From assembly GCA_019313105.1 (NCBI GenBank), contig JAFDBW010000089.1, positions 1 to 6,571 of the forward strand: a stretch of 6,571 bases of DNA, in the 5' to 3' direction. The stretch is from Deltaproteobacteria bacterium (GTDB lineage Bacteria; Desulfobacterota; Desulfuromonadia; Desulfuromonadales; BM103). Numbering within the stretch: position 1 is the stretch's first letter; the number at the start of each line of letters is the position of its first letter. Under the pieces are notes generated by a model. That model was given only the letters and a program-made list of their open reading frames with translations. It had not been told where the DNA came from and did no database searches. The translations under genes were made by a program, and so were the position numbers. Positions 1-5,813 of this stretch are shown here, in pieces.

Positions 1-324
1 GCCAAGGACCTGAATCTGATCGAAAGACAGCTTTTCGAGGTTGGAGAGAAAACTGGTCAATTGCGAGACATCGCCGCTCAGGCCTGCCGAGTAGACCGCA
101 TTGACCAGAAAAGGATTGCTGGAAAGCAACGTCACCAATGCCAAGTCGCCCGACGAGGTTTTGGTGGTGGCTTGTTCGATAAAATTGGCTGAATCCTGAT
201 TCCGCATCTGGACCTGCAGTTCGAGTTCGCTGGCGACCATGCCGCCGACCACCCAGAGGGCGACCACCAGGGGGATGACCCCGACCGAGATCAGCGCCAG
301 GAGAATTTTGGACCTCAACTTCAT
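1..324 (-). CDS. Membrane sensor protein, N-terminal part (partial)
   Basis: The minus strand is open from an ATG at 324 to the left edge (108 codons, no stop), so only the N-terminus is present. It starts MKLRSKILLALISVGVIPL: a basic tip followed by a hydrophobic helix at about residues 6-31. Then comes a polar, helical segment beginning SELELQVQMRNQDSANF that would be periplasmic. A short positive N-terminus, one membrane helix and an extracytoplasmic helical sensor region are the usual start of methyl-accepting chemotaxis proteins, histidine kinases and diguanylate cyclases; the output domain lies outside the window, so I cannot choose among them. The phrase LLSSNPFLVNAVYSAG is typical of ligand-sensing regions of such proteins (family knowledge, no search run). 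A purine-rich GGAAGGG lies 11 bases before the ATG. It is divergent from the TPR gene. Confidence 0.75.
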   Translation of the reverse strand, partial: MKLRSKILLALISVGVIPLVVALWVVGGMVASELELQVQMRNQDSANFIEQATTKTSSGDLALVTLLSSNPFLVNAVYSAGLSGDVSQLTSFLSNLEKLSFDQIQVLG

Positions 325-526
325 GGACCGATTACCCTTCCTAGAGGTGTTGCGAAAATGATGGCTTGCAAATCCAGAAGACTGCACCGGGACATCGCTT
401 CTCGGCAGGTCAGCCTTGCCCAACGGGCTCTTCACTGCAGCTTAAAACCAGGAGTACCATCGTCGGCACAGCAACTTGTCTCAAAAACGCCAATACCGGA
501 CTATTTTTTGGACAAGCGCTCCTGAC

Positions 527-556
527 ATAATAAACCACGTCACAACGCAGCCACAA
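527..556 (-). promoter_or_regulatory. Weak candidate promoter for the sensor gene
   Basis: Read on the minus strand, TTGTGG (551-556) and TATTAT (527-532) are separated by 18 bases. The -10 matches five of six consensus bases but the -35 only its first three, so this is a weak sigma-70-type call. Transcription would begin near 520 and give a leader of about 195 bases. Confidence 0.25.
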
Positions 557-707
557 TTAACAGCAAGATTAACATCTTACAATACATCAGCAGAAAGACT
601 CAGGCAACTCTAATCCCGCTCACGAAACAAAGCGTGAAGATGACCGACCAGGACATGCAAATATCGCTGAGACGAATGGATGGTTCCTTTCCATAGCATT
701 CAAGCTA

Positions 708-736
708 TTGCCGAAATCAGTCGATTGCGTTATTCT
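708..736 (+). promoter_or_regulatory. Candidate sigma-70 promoter for the TPR gene
   Basis: TTGCCG (708-713) and TATTCT (731-736) each match four of six consensus bases and are separated by the ideal 17 bases. Transcription would start near 743, about 35 bases before the ATG at 778. Sequence match only. Confidence 0.35.
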
Positions 737-777
737 GTGCAACCGGGCTGCGGGACACAAAAGGAGACCTAAGCTTT

Positions 778-1218
778 ATGTCTGATTCACTTGAGGCCTT
801 GCTCAGCAAGGGCGACCACGCCCTGAAGAGAGGCGATACGCTGGTCGCCATGGTACAGTTTGAGATGGCGCACGCTATTGACCCGAAACCGGCTGTCAAG
901 GCAAAGCTGGCCTACTGCCTGGCCAGAGAGCGCAAGCAGTACCAGCAGGCCATGACCCTCTGCCGCGAAGCCCTCGAGGCAGAGCCGGACAATCCCGATC
1001 ACTATTATCAACTCAGCCGGGTCTACCTGGTCGCCGGCCATAAAAACAAAGCCATAAAATCTTTGCGCAAGGGGCTGAAGTTCAGACGCCACCAGCCGAT
1101 CATCGATGAACTCAACCGGCTTGGTTACCGCAGGCCGCCGATTTTCACCGCCCTGCCGCGCGATCACGTCCTCAACCGTGCTGCCGGTGTCCTGTTCGCA
1201 AAGCTCGGCTCGCGCTGA
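778..1218 (+). CDS. Small TPR-repeat protein
   Basis: A 146-residue protein made mostly of tetratricopeptide-like helix pairs. Helical repeats are visible at about residues 4-36, 37-71 and 74-107. The clearest repeat spacing is in residues 56-101, where the segment LCREALEAEPDNPDHYYQLS has the usual Ala/Leu/Tyr and Pro pattern. There is no signal peptide or membrane segment, so it is probably cytoplasmic. TPR modules bind other proteins; the partner is not predictable here. The C-terminal tail (residues about 112-146: NRLGYRRPP, then ALPRDHVLNRAAG) is basic, not TPR-like, and probably carries its own conserved function. The ATG is preceded by AAGGAG at 761-766, 11 bases upstream. It looks monocistronic: a hairpin-rich spacer and a terminator follow before the helicase. 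A longer ORF on the opposite strand is a shadow. Confidence 0.82.
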   Translation: MSDSLEALLSKGDHALKRGDTLVAMVQFEMAHAIDPKPAVKAKLAYCLARERKQYQQAMTLCREALEAEPDNPDHYYQLSRVYLVAGHKNKAIKSLRKGLKFRRHQPIIDELNRLGYRRPPIFTALPRDHVLNRAAGVLFAKLGSR

Positions 1219-1292
1219 CCTCCTGCCGCCGGAGGCCATTCGATGAGGAAGTCGCTCCGAGGCGAGGCATCCTCGGTACGAATAAGTATTGC

Positions 1293-1316
1293 ACTTGTCC
1301 CACTTATGGGTTAAGT
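1293..1316. repeat. Imperfect 24-base palindrome
   Basis: The arms ACTTGTCCCA and TGGGTTAAGT (10 bases each) flank a 4-base centre CTTA. Eight positions pair as Watson-Crick, one would be a G-U wobble and one is mismatched. No T-run follows, so it is not a typical terminator. It could be an RNA hairpin or a dimeric protein-binding site upstream of the helicase. Confidence 0.45.
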
Positions 1317-1378
1317 TCTCCGCCTTCCAACACTTCTGACAATTCCATTTTCATAATTTGCACACTGCTACGCACACG

Positions 1379-1401
1379 GCCCGGTCTCGCCCGGGCTTTT
1401 T
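1379..1401 (+). terminator. Intrinsic terminator just upstream of the helicase
   Basis: GCCCGG (1379-1384) and CCGGGC (1391-1396) form a six-pair all-GC stem with the six-base loop TCTCGC, followed directly by five T (1397-1401). This is a compact Rho-independent terminator. It lies 26 bases before the helicase ATG, so it either ends TPR transcription very late or acts as an attenuator inside the helicase leader. Confidence 0.6.
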
Positions 1402-1427
1402 CCATAGACTTAACCAGGACAGACCAC

Positions 1428-3164
1428 ATGACAGAAGACAACATAGCCAGCTTCAAAGTACTCGGCCTTGCCCCGGCAGTATACAAGGTCATCGATGAGG
1501 TCGGCTACGAGACGCCCTCGCCGATCCAGGCCCACAGTATCCCGCCGCTTCTCGAAGGGCGCGACCTGCTCGGACAGGCCCAGACCGGTACGGGGAAAAC
1601 CGCGGCCTTCGCACTGCCCCTGCTGAGCCGCCTCGACCTGAAGATAAAACACCCACAACTCCTGGTCCTGACGCCCACCCGCGAGTTGGCCCTGCAGGTC
1701 TCCGAGGCGATCCGCACCTACGCCCGTCACCTGAAAGGATTCCAGGTGCTGCCGGTTTACGGCGGCCAGAGCATGAGTCAGCAGCTGCGACAGCTGCATC
1801 GCGGCGTCCACGCCGTGGTCGGCACTCCGGGACGAATCCAGGATCATCTGCGCCGCGGCACCCTGAACCTTTCGGAGCTGACCAGTGTTGTCCTCGACGA
1901 AGCGGACGAAATGCTGCGCATGGGTTTCATCGACGACGTCGAACAGATCCTCAAGGAGACCCCGGCAGAGCGCCAGACGGCGCTTTTTTCAGCAACCATG
2001 CCGAAAGAGGTCAACCGTATTGCCCAGCGCTATCTAAACGACCCCGTCGAGATCAAGATCAAGGCCAAAACATCTACTGTCGAGACGATCGTACAACGTT
2101 TCTGGCAGGTCAAGGGGCTGCACAAGCTGGACGCCCTGACCCGCATCCTCGAAGCAGAGGAGATCGAGGGGATGCTTGTCTTCGTCCGCACCAAGACGGC
2201 CACGGTAGAGCTTGCAGAGAAACTTGAGTCACGCGGCTTTTCCTGCGCCCCCTTAAATGGTGACATGACCCAGGCACTGCGGGAAAAAACCGTCGACCAA
2301 CTGAAGAGCGGCGCTCTCGACATCGTGGTTGCCACCGATGTTGCCGCCCGCGGCCTGGACGTAAAGCGCATCAGTCATGTGGTCAATTACGACATCCCCT
2401 ACGATACCGAGGCCTATGTGCACCGCATCGGCCGGACCGGCCGCGCCGGCCGCGCCGGACAGGCTATCCTGTTTGTCGCCCCACGGGAACGACGGATGCT
2501 GGCCGCAATTGAACGGGCGACCCGTCAACCGATCACAGCAATGAGCCTGCCGAGCCGCAAGGACATCTCCAATCGCCGGATCGACCTGTTCAAGGATCAA
2601 ATTGCCGAAGCAATGGAATCCCAGGAGCTGGAGTTCTTCGAAGAACTGATTGACAGCTACCAGCATCAACATGATGTCGGCCTGCGCAGAATCGCTTCGA
2701 CCCTTGCCTACCTGTTGCAGAAGGACAAGCCGTTGCAGATCGACGGCGCGGAAGAACCGGAAGAGATTGACGAACCCGTGCGGAACGAAACTGGTCCCGC
2801 CTTCTCCGGCGGCAACCTGGCCCGCTACCGGATAGAAGTCGGTCGCACCCACGGGGTAGAGCCGAAACACATCGTCGGGGCCATCGCCAACGAGGCCAAC
2901 ATCAAAAGTCGCGACATCGGTCAGATCAAGATCTACAATGATTACAGCCTGGTCGATCTCACCAGGTCGATGCCACCGGCGCTGTTCCGGCATCTGCAGA
3001 AAGTCTGGGTGTGCGGGCAACAGTTGCAGATCAGTCCCGCGGACGACCGGCAGACCATGCCCGCCGACAAGTCGAAACGCAAGCTCACACCGAGAAAAAG
3101 CGAAGGCCGATATCACAAAGGGAGCAAGGCTGCGCCACGCAACCGGCGGGGCAAAAACACATAG
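1428..3164 (+). CDS. deaD: ATP-dependent DEAD-box RNA helicase, DeaD/CsdA type
   Basis: A 578-residue RNA helicase with all core motifs in order: Q motif with F9 and Q34, Walker A AQTGTGKT (51-58), PTRELA (83-88), GG (112-113), TPGR (133-136), DEAD (157-160), SAT (188-190), VFVRT (251-255), ATDVAARGLDV (302-312) and HRIGRTGRAG (332-341). After the two RecA-like domains comes a helical, acidic linker (about 375-455), then a DbpA/CsdA-type RNA-binding RRM (about 464-537), then a lysine/arginine-rich tail (548-578). This order is that of E. coli CsdA/DeaD (629 residues), which unwinds RNA during ribosome assembly and cold adaptation; DbpA is shorter and lacks the long tail. The ATG has AGGA at 1416-1419. 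An intrinsic terminator lies just upstream and an S4-domain gene follows two bases after the stop. The helicase class is certain from motifs; the exact cellular role is inferred. Confidence 0.93.
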   Translation: MTEDNIASFKVLGLAPAVYKVIDEVGYETPSPIQAHSIPPLLEGRDLLGQAQTGTGKTAAFALPLLSRLDLKIKHPQLLVLTPTRELALQVSEAIRTYARHLKGFQVLPVYGGQSMSQQLRQLHRGVHAVVGTPGRIQDHLRRGTLNLSELTSVVLDEADEMLRMGFIDDVEQILKETPAERQTALFSATMPKEVNRIAQRYLNDPVEIKIKAKTSTVETIVQRFWQVKGLHKLDALTRILEAEEIEGMLVFVRTKTATVELAEKLESRGFSCAPLNGDMTQALREKTVDQLKSGALDIVVATDVAARGLDVKRISHVVNYDIPYDTEAYVHRIGRTGRAGRAGQAILFVAPRERRMLAAIERATRQPITAMSLPSRKDISNRRIDLFKDQIAEAMESQELEFFEELIDSYQHQHDVGLRRIASTLAYLLQKDKPLQIDGAEEPEEIDEPVRNETGPAFSGGNLARYRIEVGRTHGVEPKHIVGAIANEANIKSRDIGQIKIYNDYSLVDLTRSMPPALFRHLQKVWVCGQQLQISPADDRQTMPADKSKRKLTPRKSEGRYHKGSKAAPRNRRGKNT

Positions 3165-3166
3165 CG

Positions 3167-3376
3167 ATGATTGAATTCGAGCTGGATGGACACGATTACA
3201 TTGAGCTGCACAGCCTGCTGAAAGTCACAGGTCTCTGCGAAAGCGGCGGGGTGGCCAAGTTGCTGATCAGTGACGGCCTGGTCCAGGTTGATGGTGCCGT
3301 CGAAACGCGCAAACGTTGCAAGATCCGGACGGGCCAGATCGTTAATTGCGACGGCCAGCAGATTACCGTCCGCTGA
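3167..3376 (+). CDS. S4-domain RNA-binding protein, YbcJ-like
   Basis: A 69-residue protein that is essentially one S4 RNA-binding fold. The signature runs from about residue 12 to 55: IELHSLLKVTGLCESGGVAK, then LLISDGLVQVDG, then ETRKRCKIRTGQIV. That is the helix-turn followed by the 'G.V.VNG....R...L..G' pattern of S4 proteins. The length matches E. coli YbcJ (about 70 residues), a stand-alone S4 protein thought to bind structured RNA. The ATG lies two bases after the helicase TAG (TAGCGATG), and the frame stays open upstream to 3011. The ATG at 3167 is preferred because the S4 domain starts just after it, the family is this short, and the upstream extension would lie in the helicase gene. 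No strong ribosome site is present (only GGCGGGG about 15 bases upstream), so translation is probably coupled to the helicase. Alternatives such as RqcP/Hsp15 are longer or differ in sequence. Confidence 0.85.
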   Translation: MIEFELDGHDYIELHSLLKVTGLCESGGVAKLLISDGLVQVDGAVETRKRCKIRTGQIVNCDGQQITVR

Positions 3377-3405
3377 GTTCCTGTCGCCGGTATTCTGAAA
3401 ATATT

Positions 3406-3672
3406 ATGGCCTTATACTTTTTCTATGCTTTTCTGGCTGCCGGACTGCTAAACTTTGTCTGTTCCGTGCTGTTATTGCGTGGGCTTGCCGAAGCCGGAAT
3501 CAAGGTTCGTTTTTTCGAAATCCGCTGGCAGGTTCACAAGCATATGAAGACCTATCGAACGGTCACAACGGAAACAACCGGCAAGGTCGCGTGGCCCTAC
3601 TACGGTTACCAGGCTTCCCTGCTGGGCATGATCGGCTTTGGCATGCTGGCACTTTATTCACTCGGGCAGTGA
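3406..3672 (+). CDS. Small two-helix membrane protein, function unknown
   Basis: An 88-residue protein I do not recognise. It starts MALYFFYAFLAAGLLNFVC, giving a first membrane helix at about residues 3-24. A polar, net positive loop follows (about 27-68, rich in Lys, Arg and His, for example RWQVHKHMKTYRTVTTETTG). A second helix runs from about 69 to 86 (SLLGMIGFGMLALYSLGQ includes its core). The positive loop suggests that both termini face the periplasm. The ATG at 3406 is chosen because the helix starts immediately; an in-frame TTG at 3346 would overlap the S4 gene and add an unlikely arginine-rich leader. No clear Shine-Dalgarno is visible. The gap after the S4 stop is 29 bases and a strong terminator follows, so it is probably the last gene of the helicase transcript. 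Confidence 0.65.
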   Translation: MALYFFYAFLAAGLLNFVCSVLLLRGLAEAGIKVRFFEIRWQVHKHMKTYRTVTTETTGKVAWPYYGYQASLLGMIGFGMLALYSLGQ

Positions 3673-3686
3673 TTTCAACCTTATAG

Positions 3687-3720
3687 CAAAGGGGCGCATC
3701 TAACCTGATGCGCCCCTTTG
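3687..3720. terminator. Bidirectional terminator between convergent genes
   Basis: A perfect 14-base stem, CAAAGGGGCGCATC (3687-3700) with GATGCGCCCCTTTG (3707-3720), closes a six-base loop TAACCT. It starts 14 bases after the stop of the small membrane protein and ends 27 bases before the stop of the minus-strand Cache gene. The T-rich arms and flanks let it work in both directions, although neither T-run is long. Confidence 0.8.
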
Positions 3721-3747
3721 TCTCAATAATCGATTCATCCTGACTAG

Positions 3748-4224
3748 TTACTTGTAGATGCCAGCTCCAACCAGCATATCCGTAAAGCCAACCCGACGTA
3801 TGTATGTGAACTTGTCGACCGGTTCACGACTGTTCGGCTTCGGCCACATGTACCAAATCCAGCCCTCGCCATTTTTCCTGGCAATATCGACAAATTCAAC
3901 AAAGATCATCTTGGGTTTGTCCGGATTCTTGTCGGCAACATGGAAGAGTGGCCCCTTCTCGGTCAACTGCGGGATCATTGGGTGGGCAAGCATGTTACCA
4001 TCAAGATCCATCAGGAACACGTAGGTGTTTTTCCAGACGAACTGACCTTCTTTGTTGGCGATCTCTGCAATACCTGCTTCCTTGTTGGTCAGCAGCAGGG
4101 TCTCTGCTTTTTTGCACATCTCAACGATTTCTTCACGGGAGGCATCTTCTTCTGCAACAGCTACAAACGGCAACAACATGCTGGACAACAAAAGGAACGC
4201 CAGAAACACTATCTTGCTTTTCAT
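3748..4224 (-). CDS. Secreted single-Cache (sCache) domain protein
   Basis: A 158-residue protein with a Sec signal peptide: MKSKIVF, a hydrophobic core to about residue 20, and an Ala-X-Ala site (AVA/EED) that predicts cleavage after residue 24. The mature part is one Cache domain: a long helix (about 28-60), then VWKNTYVFLMDLDGNMLAHP (63-82), GWIWYMWPKP (121-130) and a closing RRVGFTDMLVGAGIY (143-157). These are hallmarks of the small Cache family usually found as the sensor part of chemoreceptors or kinases. Here no membrane anchor or output domain is attached, so it is probably a soluble periplasmic ligand-binding protein. The ATG at 4224 is chosen over the longer frame from 4266 because the signal peptide starts there and AAGGAG (4233-4238) sits eight bases before it. 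It is convergent with the membrane-protein gene and divergent from atpZ. Ligand and partner are unknown. Confidence 0.85.
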   Translation of the reverse strand: MKSKIVFLAFLLLSSMLLPFVAVAEEDASREEIVEMCKKAETLLLTNKEAGIAEIANKEGQFVWKNTYVFLMDLDGNMLAHPMIPQLTEKGPLFHVADKNPDKPKMIFVEFVDIARKNGEGWIWYMWPKPNSREPVDKFTYIRRVGFTDMLVGAGIYK

Positions 4225-4339
4225 TAGTTTGACTCCTTGCGATATTTGAGTGTCAGCCGGACACATGATGATACGTTATTGATGCATGCCATTATGTGCG
4301 GTGTCCAAGAGAGATGCCACCGAACCATTTTGGCGCAGA

Positions 4340-4368
4340 ACCATACTCCGTCTGCCTATAAATGTAAA
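4340..4368 (-). promoter_or_regulatory. Candidate promoter for the sCache gene
   Basis: On the minus strand TTTACA (4363-4368, five of six) and TATGGT (4340-4345, four of six) are spaced by exactly 17 bases. Transcription would start near 4333, giving a leader of about 109 bases before the ATG at 4224. Confidence 0.4.
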
Positions 4369-4434
4369 CACACTAGTCGTTAATTAAGGCCCTATAACTC
4401 TTGTTTTACAACGTCCGCAGACCGAGAAAAGCTG

Positions 4435-4463
4435 TTGACAGACCTAAAGTCCTATGCTATCAA
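4435..4463 (+). promoter_or_regulatory. Candidate promoter of the Fo (atp) operon
   Basis: A perfect TTGACA (4435-4440) and TATCAA (4458-4463, four of six) are 17 bases apart. Transcription would start near 4470, giving a leader of about 35 bases before the atpZ ATG at 4505. It also argues against the in-frame upstream ATG at 4454, which would lie in the promoter itself. Confidence 0.5.
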
Positions 4464-4504
4464 GTGTAGGCTTAAAATTCAGGTGTATTCTGTATACAAT
4501 CAAT

Positions 4505-4768
4505 ATGGCCGACGACAAACGTCAACTTATCAGATCTCTGGGCTTTTTATCAAGTCTGGGGATATCAATGGTGGCGTCATCTTTCATCGGCCTGTTCATT
4601 GGCTACTACCTGGACAAGTGGTTGGGAACATCCCCCTGGATGACCCTGATCTGGCTCGGAATCGGTATCATCTCGGGCTTTCGTAACATCTTCATTCTGA
4701 CCAGACGCGCTCTGCGCGAACAGGACCAGGAAGAAGGACAGGACCAGAAAGTTGACGGACCAGATTGA
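4505..4768 (+). CDS. atpZ: ATP synthase accessory protein AtpZ (ATPase gene 1 family)
   Basis: An 87-residue membrane protein with two helices (about 12-35 and 44-66) joined by the family signature GYYLDKWLGTSPW (33-45), and with a GFRNIF motif (58-63) at the end of the second helix. A charged, Gln/Asp/Glu-rich tail (68-87) follows. This is the pattern of the AtpZ/ATPase-gene-1 family, encoded first in many atp operons. AtpZ with AtpI has been linked to c-ring assembly and to Mg2+/Ca2+ supply; its job here is by family only. The start at 4505 is chosen because it follows the promoter; an in-frame ATG at 4454 would overlap the -10 region. The Shine-Dalgarno is weak (AGG about 20 bases upstream). 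Its end overlaps atpI by 17 bases if atpI starts at the TTG. Confidence 0.85.
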   Translation: MADDKRQLIRSLGFLSSLGISMVASSFIGLFIGYYLDKWLGTSPWMTLIWLGIGIISGFRNIFILTRRALREQDQEEGQDQKVDGPD

Positions 4769-5120
4769 ACAGCTGCCCGCGCAGATGGCACGGCGCAACT
4801 GGATCATACTGGCCCTGCTGCTGATCGGCAGCCTGCCATTTGGCAGTCCTGCCATGAGCCTGGGCGTTCTGGTCGGTGGATTGATTGCAATTGGGGGGTT
4901 CTTCTGGTTGCGGCGCTCTCTGGTTCGCCTGCTGGAGCAACCGACGGGCGGAGCCAGGTTTCGCTATCAGTTTGGTTACCTCATCAGACTGGCAACTTTG
5001 GCGGTCATGATCGTCGTGCTGGTCGGCATCGTTAAAGTTCACACCGTCGGCCTGGTAATCGGTCTCTCGGTTGTGATTATCAACTTGTTTTGGATCACGA
5101 TACAGCGTGCCTTTAGGTAA
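4752..5120 (+). CDS. atpI: ATP synthase protein I (AtpI)
   Basis: A 122-residue protein with four predicted membrane helices (about 16-31, 35-54, 76-95 and 97-116). A basic connector between helices two and three (WLRRSLVRLLEQPTGGARFR, 52-71) would be cytoplasmic. Size, topology and position between atpZ and atpB fit the AtpI family, which assists assembly of the c ring but is often dispensable; sequence conservation in the family is low, so context carries much of the call. The start is uncertain. TTG at 4752 has AAGGA at 4735-4739 upstream and overlaps the atpZ end by 17 bases, suggesting translational coupling. An ATG at 4785 (MARRNWIIL) would give 111 residues with the same helices but has no clear ribosome site. 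The stop is 17 bases before the atpB ATG. Confidence 0.78.
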   Translation: MTDQIEQLPAQMARRNWIILALLLIGSLPFGSPAMSLGVLVGGLIAIGGFFWLRRSLVRLLEQPTGGARFRYQFGYLIRLATLAVMIVVLVGIVKVHTVGLVIGLSVVIINLFWITIQRAFR

Positions 5121-5137
5121 GGGAGGCTTCTAGCATC

Positions 5138-5812
5138 ATGATACATCCGTTTATTTTCTTTGAGTGGCTCGAGCACCAACTGCACCTGCACATCGGCAAC
5201 CATGTCACCTATACCTGGCTGGTCATGGCGCTGCTGATCCTGGTTGCACTTCTGGTCAAACGCAACATCAAAACGGTCCCGACCGGCCTGCAGAATTTCC
5301 TTGAGCCGGTGATCGACAGCATTGAGAACATGATCGAAGAGACCATGGGACCCAAGGGCAAAGCCTACTTCCCGCTGATCGCCACGATCGCCTTCTTTAT
5401 CTTGGTTTCGAACCTGATCGCTCTGATTCCCGGCTTCTTTCCGCCGACCGCCAACCTCAACACCAACGCCGCCATGGCACTGACGGTCTTCGCCATGACG
5501 CACATCGTCGGCCTCAAAGAGCACGGCATCGGCTATTTCAAACATTTCTGCGGTCCGGTTATCTGGCTTGCGCCACTGATCGTGCCGATCGAGATCGTCG
5601 GCCATCTGGCGCGCCCGTTGTCACTGACTCTGCGTCTGTTCGGCAACATGTACGGCCACGAAATCGTGCTGATGATTTTCTTCGGTCTGGTTCCCTTCAT
5701 CGTGCCGCTGCCGATGATGCTGATGGGCGTGCTGGTTGCCTTCATCCAGACCTTCGTTTTCATGCTGCTGGCCATGATCTATATCGCCGGCTCGCTTGAG
5801 GAAGCCCACTAA
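5138..5812 (+). CDS. atpB: ATP synthase Fo subunit a
   Basis: A 224-residue integral membrane stator subunit that forms the two ion half-channels against the c ring. The essential arginine is R166 in LSLTLRLFGNMYGHE (161-175), equivalent to E. coli R210. E175 matches E219 and Q204 in AFIQTFVFM matches Q252. Other conserved blocks are PTANLNTN (103-110), and the C-terminus IAGSLEEAH is typical. Hydrophobic helices lie at about 25-40, 78-100, 110-127, 141-158, 175-192 and 195-217. At the E. coli H245 position this protein has glycine (G197), and it has histidine (H174) where E. coli has G218; both by ungapped counting from R166 and Q204. The length is in the normal range for short bacterial a subunits. 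GGGAGG at 5121-5126 lies 11 bases before the ATG. It sits in the atpZ-I-B-E operon. Confidence 0.97.
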   Translation: MIHPFIFFEWLEHQLHLHIGNHVTYTWLVMALLILVALLVKRNIKTVPTGLQNFLEPVIDSIENMIEETMGPKGKAYFPLIATIAFFILVSNLIALIPGFFPPTANLNTNAAMALTVFAMTHIVGLKEHGIGYFKHFCGPVIWLAPLIVPIEIVGHLARPLSLTLRLFGNMYGHEIVLMIFFGLVPFIVPLPMMLMGVLVAFIQTFVFMLLAMIYIAGSLEEAH

Positions 5813-5813
5813 T

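Larger units (their letters stand above)
325..777. other. Divergent intergenic spacer, 453 bases
   Basis: This spacer separates the minus-strand sensor gene from the plus-strand TPR gene and is clearly AT-richer than the genes around it, particularly at 480-600. No convincing ORF, tRNA or known riboswitch is visible. It contains one weak promoter candidate facing each way (527-556 minus, 708-736 plus). Minor hairpins are TCACG/CGTGA at about 620-640 with an 8-base loop, and a bulged GGCAAGG/CCTGCC on the minus strand at about 404-420. The sensor mRNA leader would be about 195 bases if the minus promoter is real. Confidence 0.6.
1219..1427 (+). promoter_or_regulatory. Hairpin-rich spacer / possible helicase leader
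   Basis: Four potential hairpins are packed into these 209 bases: CCTCC/GGAGG (1219-1223 with 1231-1235), CCGAGG/CCTCGG (1257-1262 with 1271-1276), an imperfect 24-base palindrome (1293-1316), and a GC-only stem followed by five T (1379-1401). A poor -35-like TTGCAC at 1289-1294 has no good -10 partner, so the helicase promoter is not located. The spacer may hold the 3' end of the TPR transcript, the 5' leader of the helicase mRNA, or both. Which of these is true is inference. Confidence 0.4.

Noticed and set aside
464..479. Sigma-54-like CGGCAC...TTGT in the left spacer
   Set aside because: The spacing is one base too long and the -12 GC is missing.
700..717. Sigma-28-like TCAAG and GCCGAAAT
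   Set aside because: The two elements are only five bases apart, far too close for a flagellar promoter, and the -10 is imperfect.
787..1239. 150-residue ORF antisense to the TPR gene
   Set aside because: The plus-strand frame has TPR periodicity and a ribosome site; the antisense frame has neither.
2428..2459. Tandem 9-base GC-rich repeat in the helicase gene
   Set aside because: It encodes the RAGRAG part of motif VI, which is conserved in DeaD-type helicases, so it is coding constraint rather than a repeat element.
2253..3116. 287-residue ORF antisense to the helicase
   Set aside because: It lies wholly within a gene with complete helicase motifs; its composition (many Val, Gly, Asp, His, Gln) is that of a reverse-frame shadow, and it has no recognisable domain.
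3940..4249. Plus-strand ORFs across the sCache gene
   Set aside because: The minus-strand gene has a signal peptide, Cache motifs and a strong ribosome site; the plus-strand frames are shadows.
4225..4266. N-terminal extension of the sCache ORF
   Set aside because: The extension would precede a complete signal peptide and lacks a ribosome site; the internal ATG at 4224 has a strong one.
5039..5605. 188-residue ORF antisense to atpI/atpB
   Set aside because: It covers the unmistakable subunit a gene and is full of Asp/His/Gln-rich low-information sequence typical of the reverse complement of membrane-protein codons.
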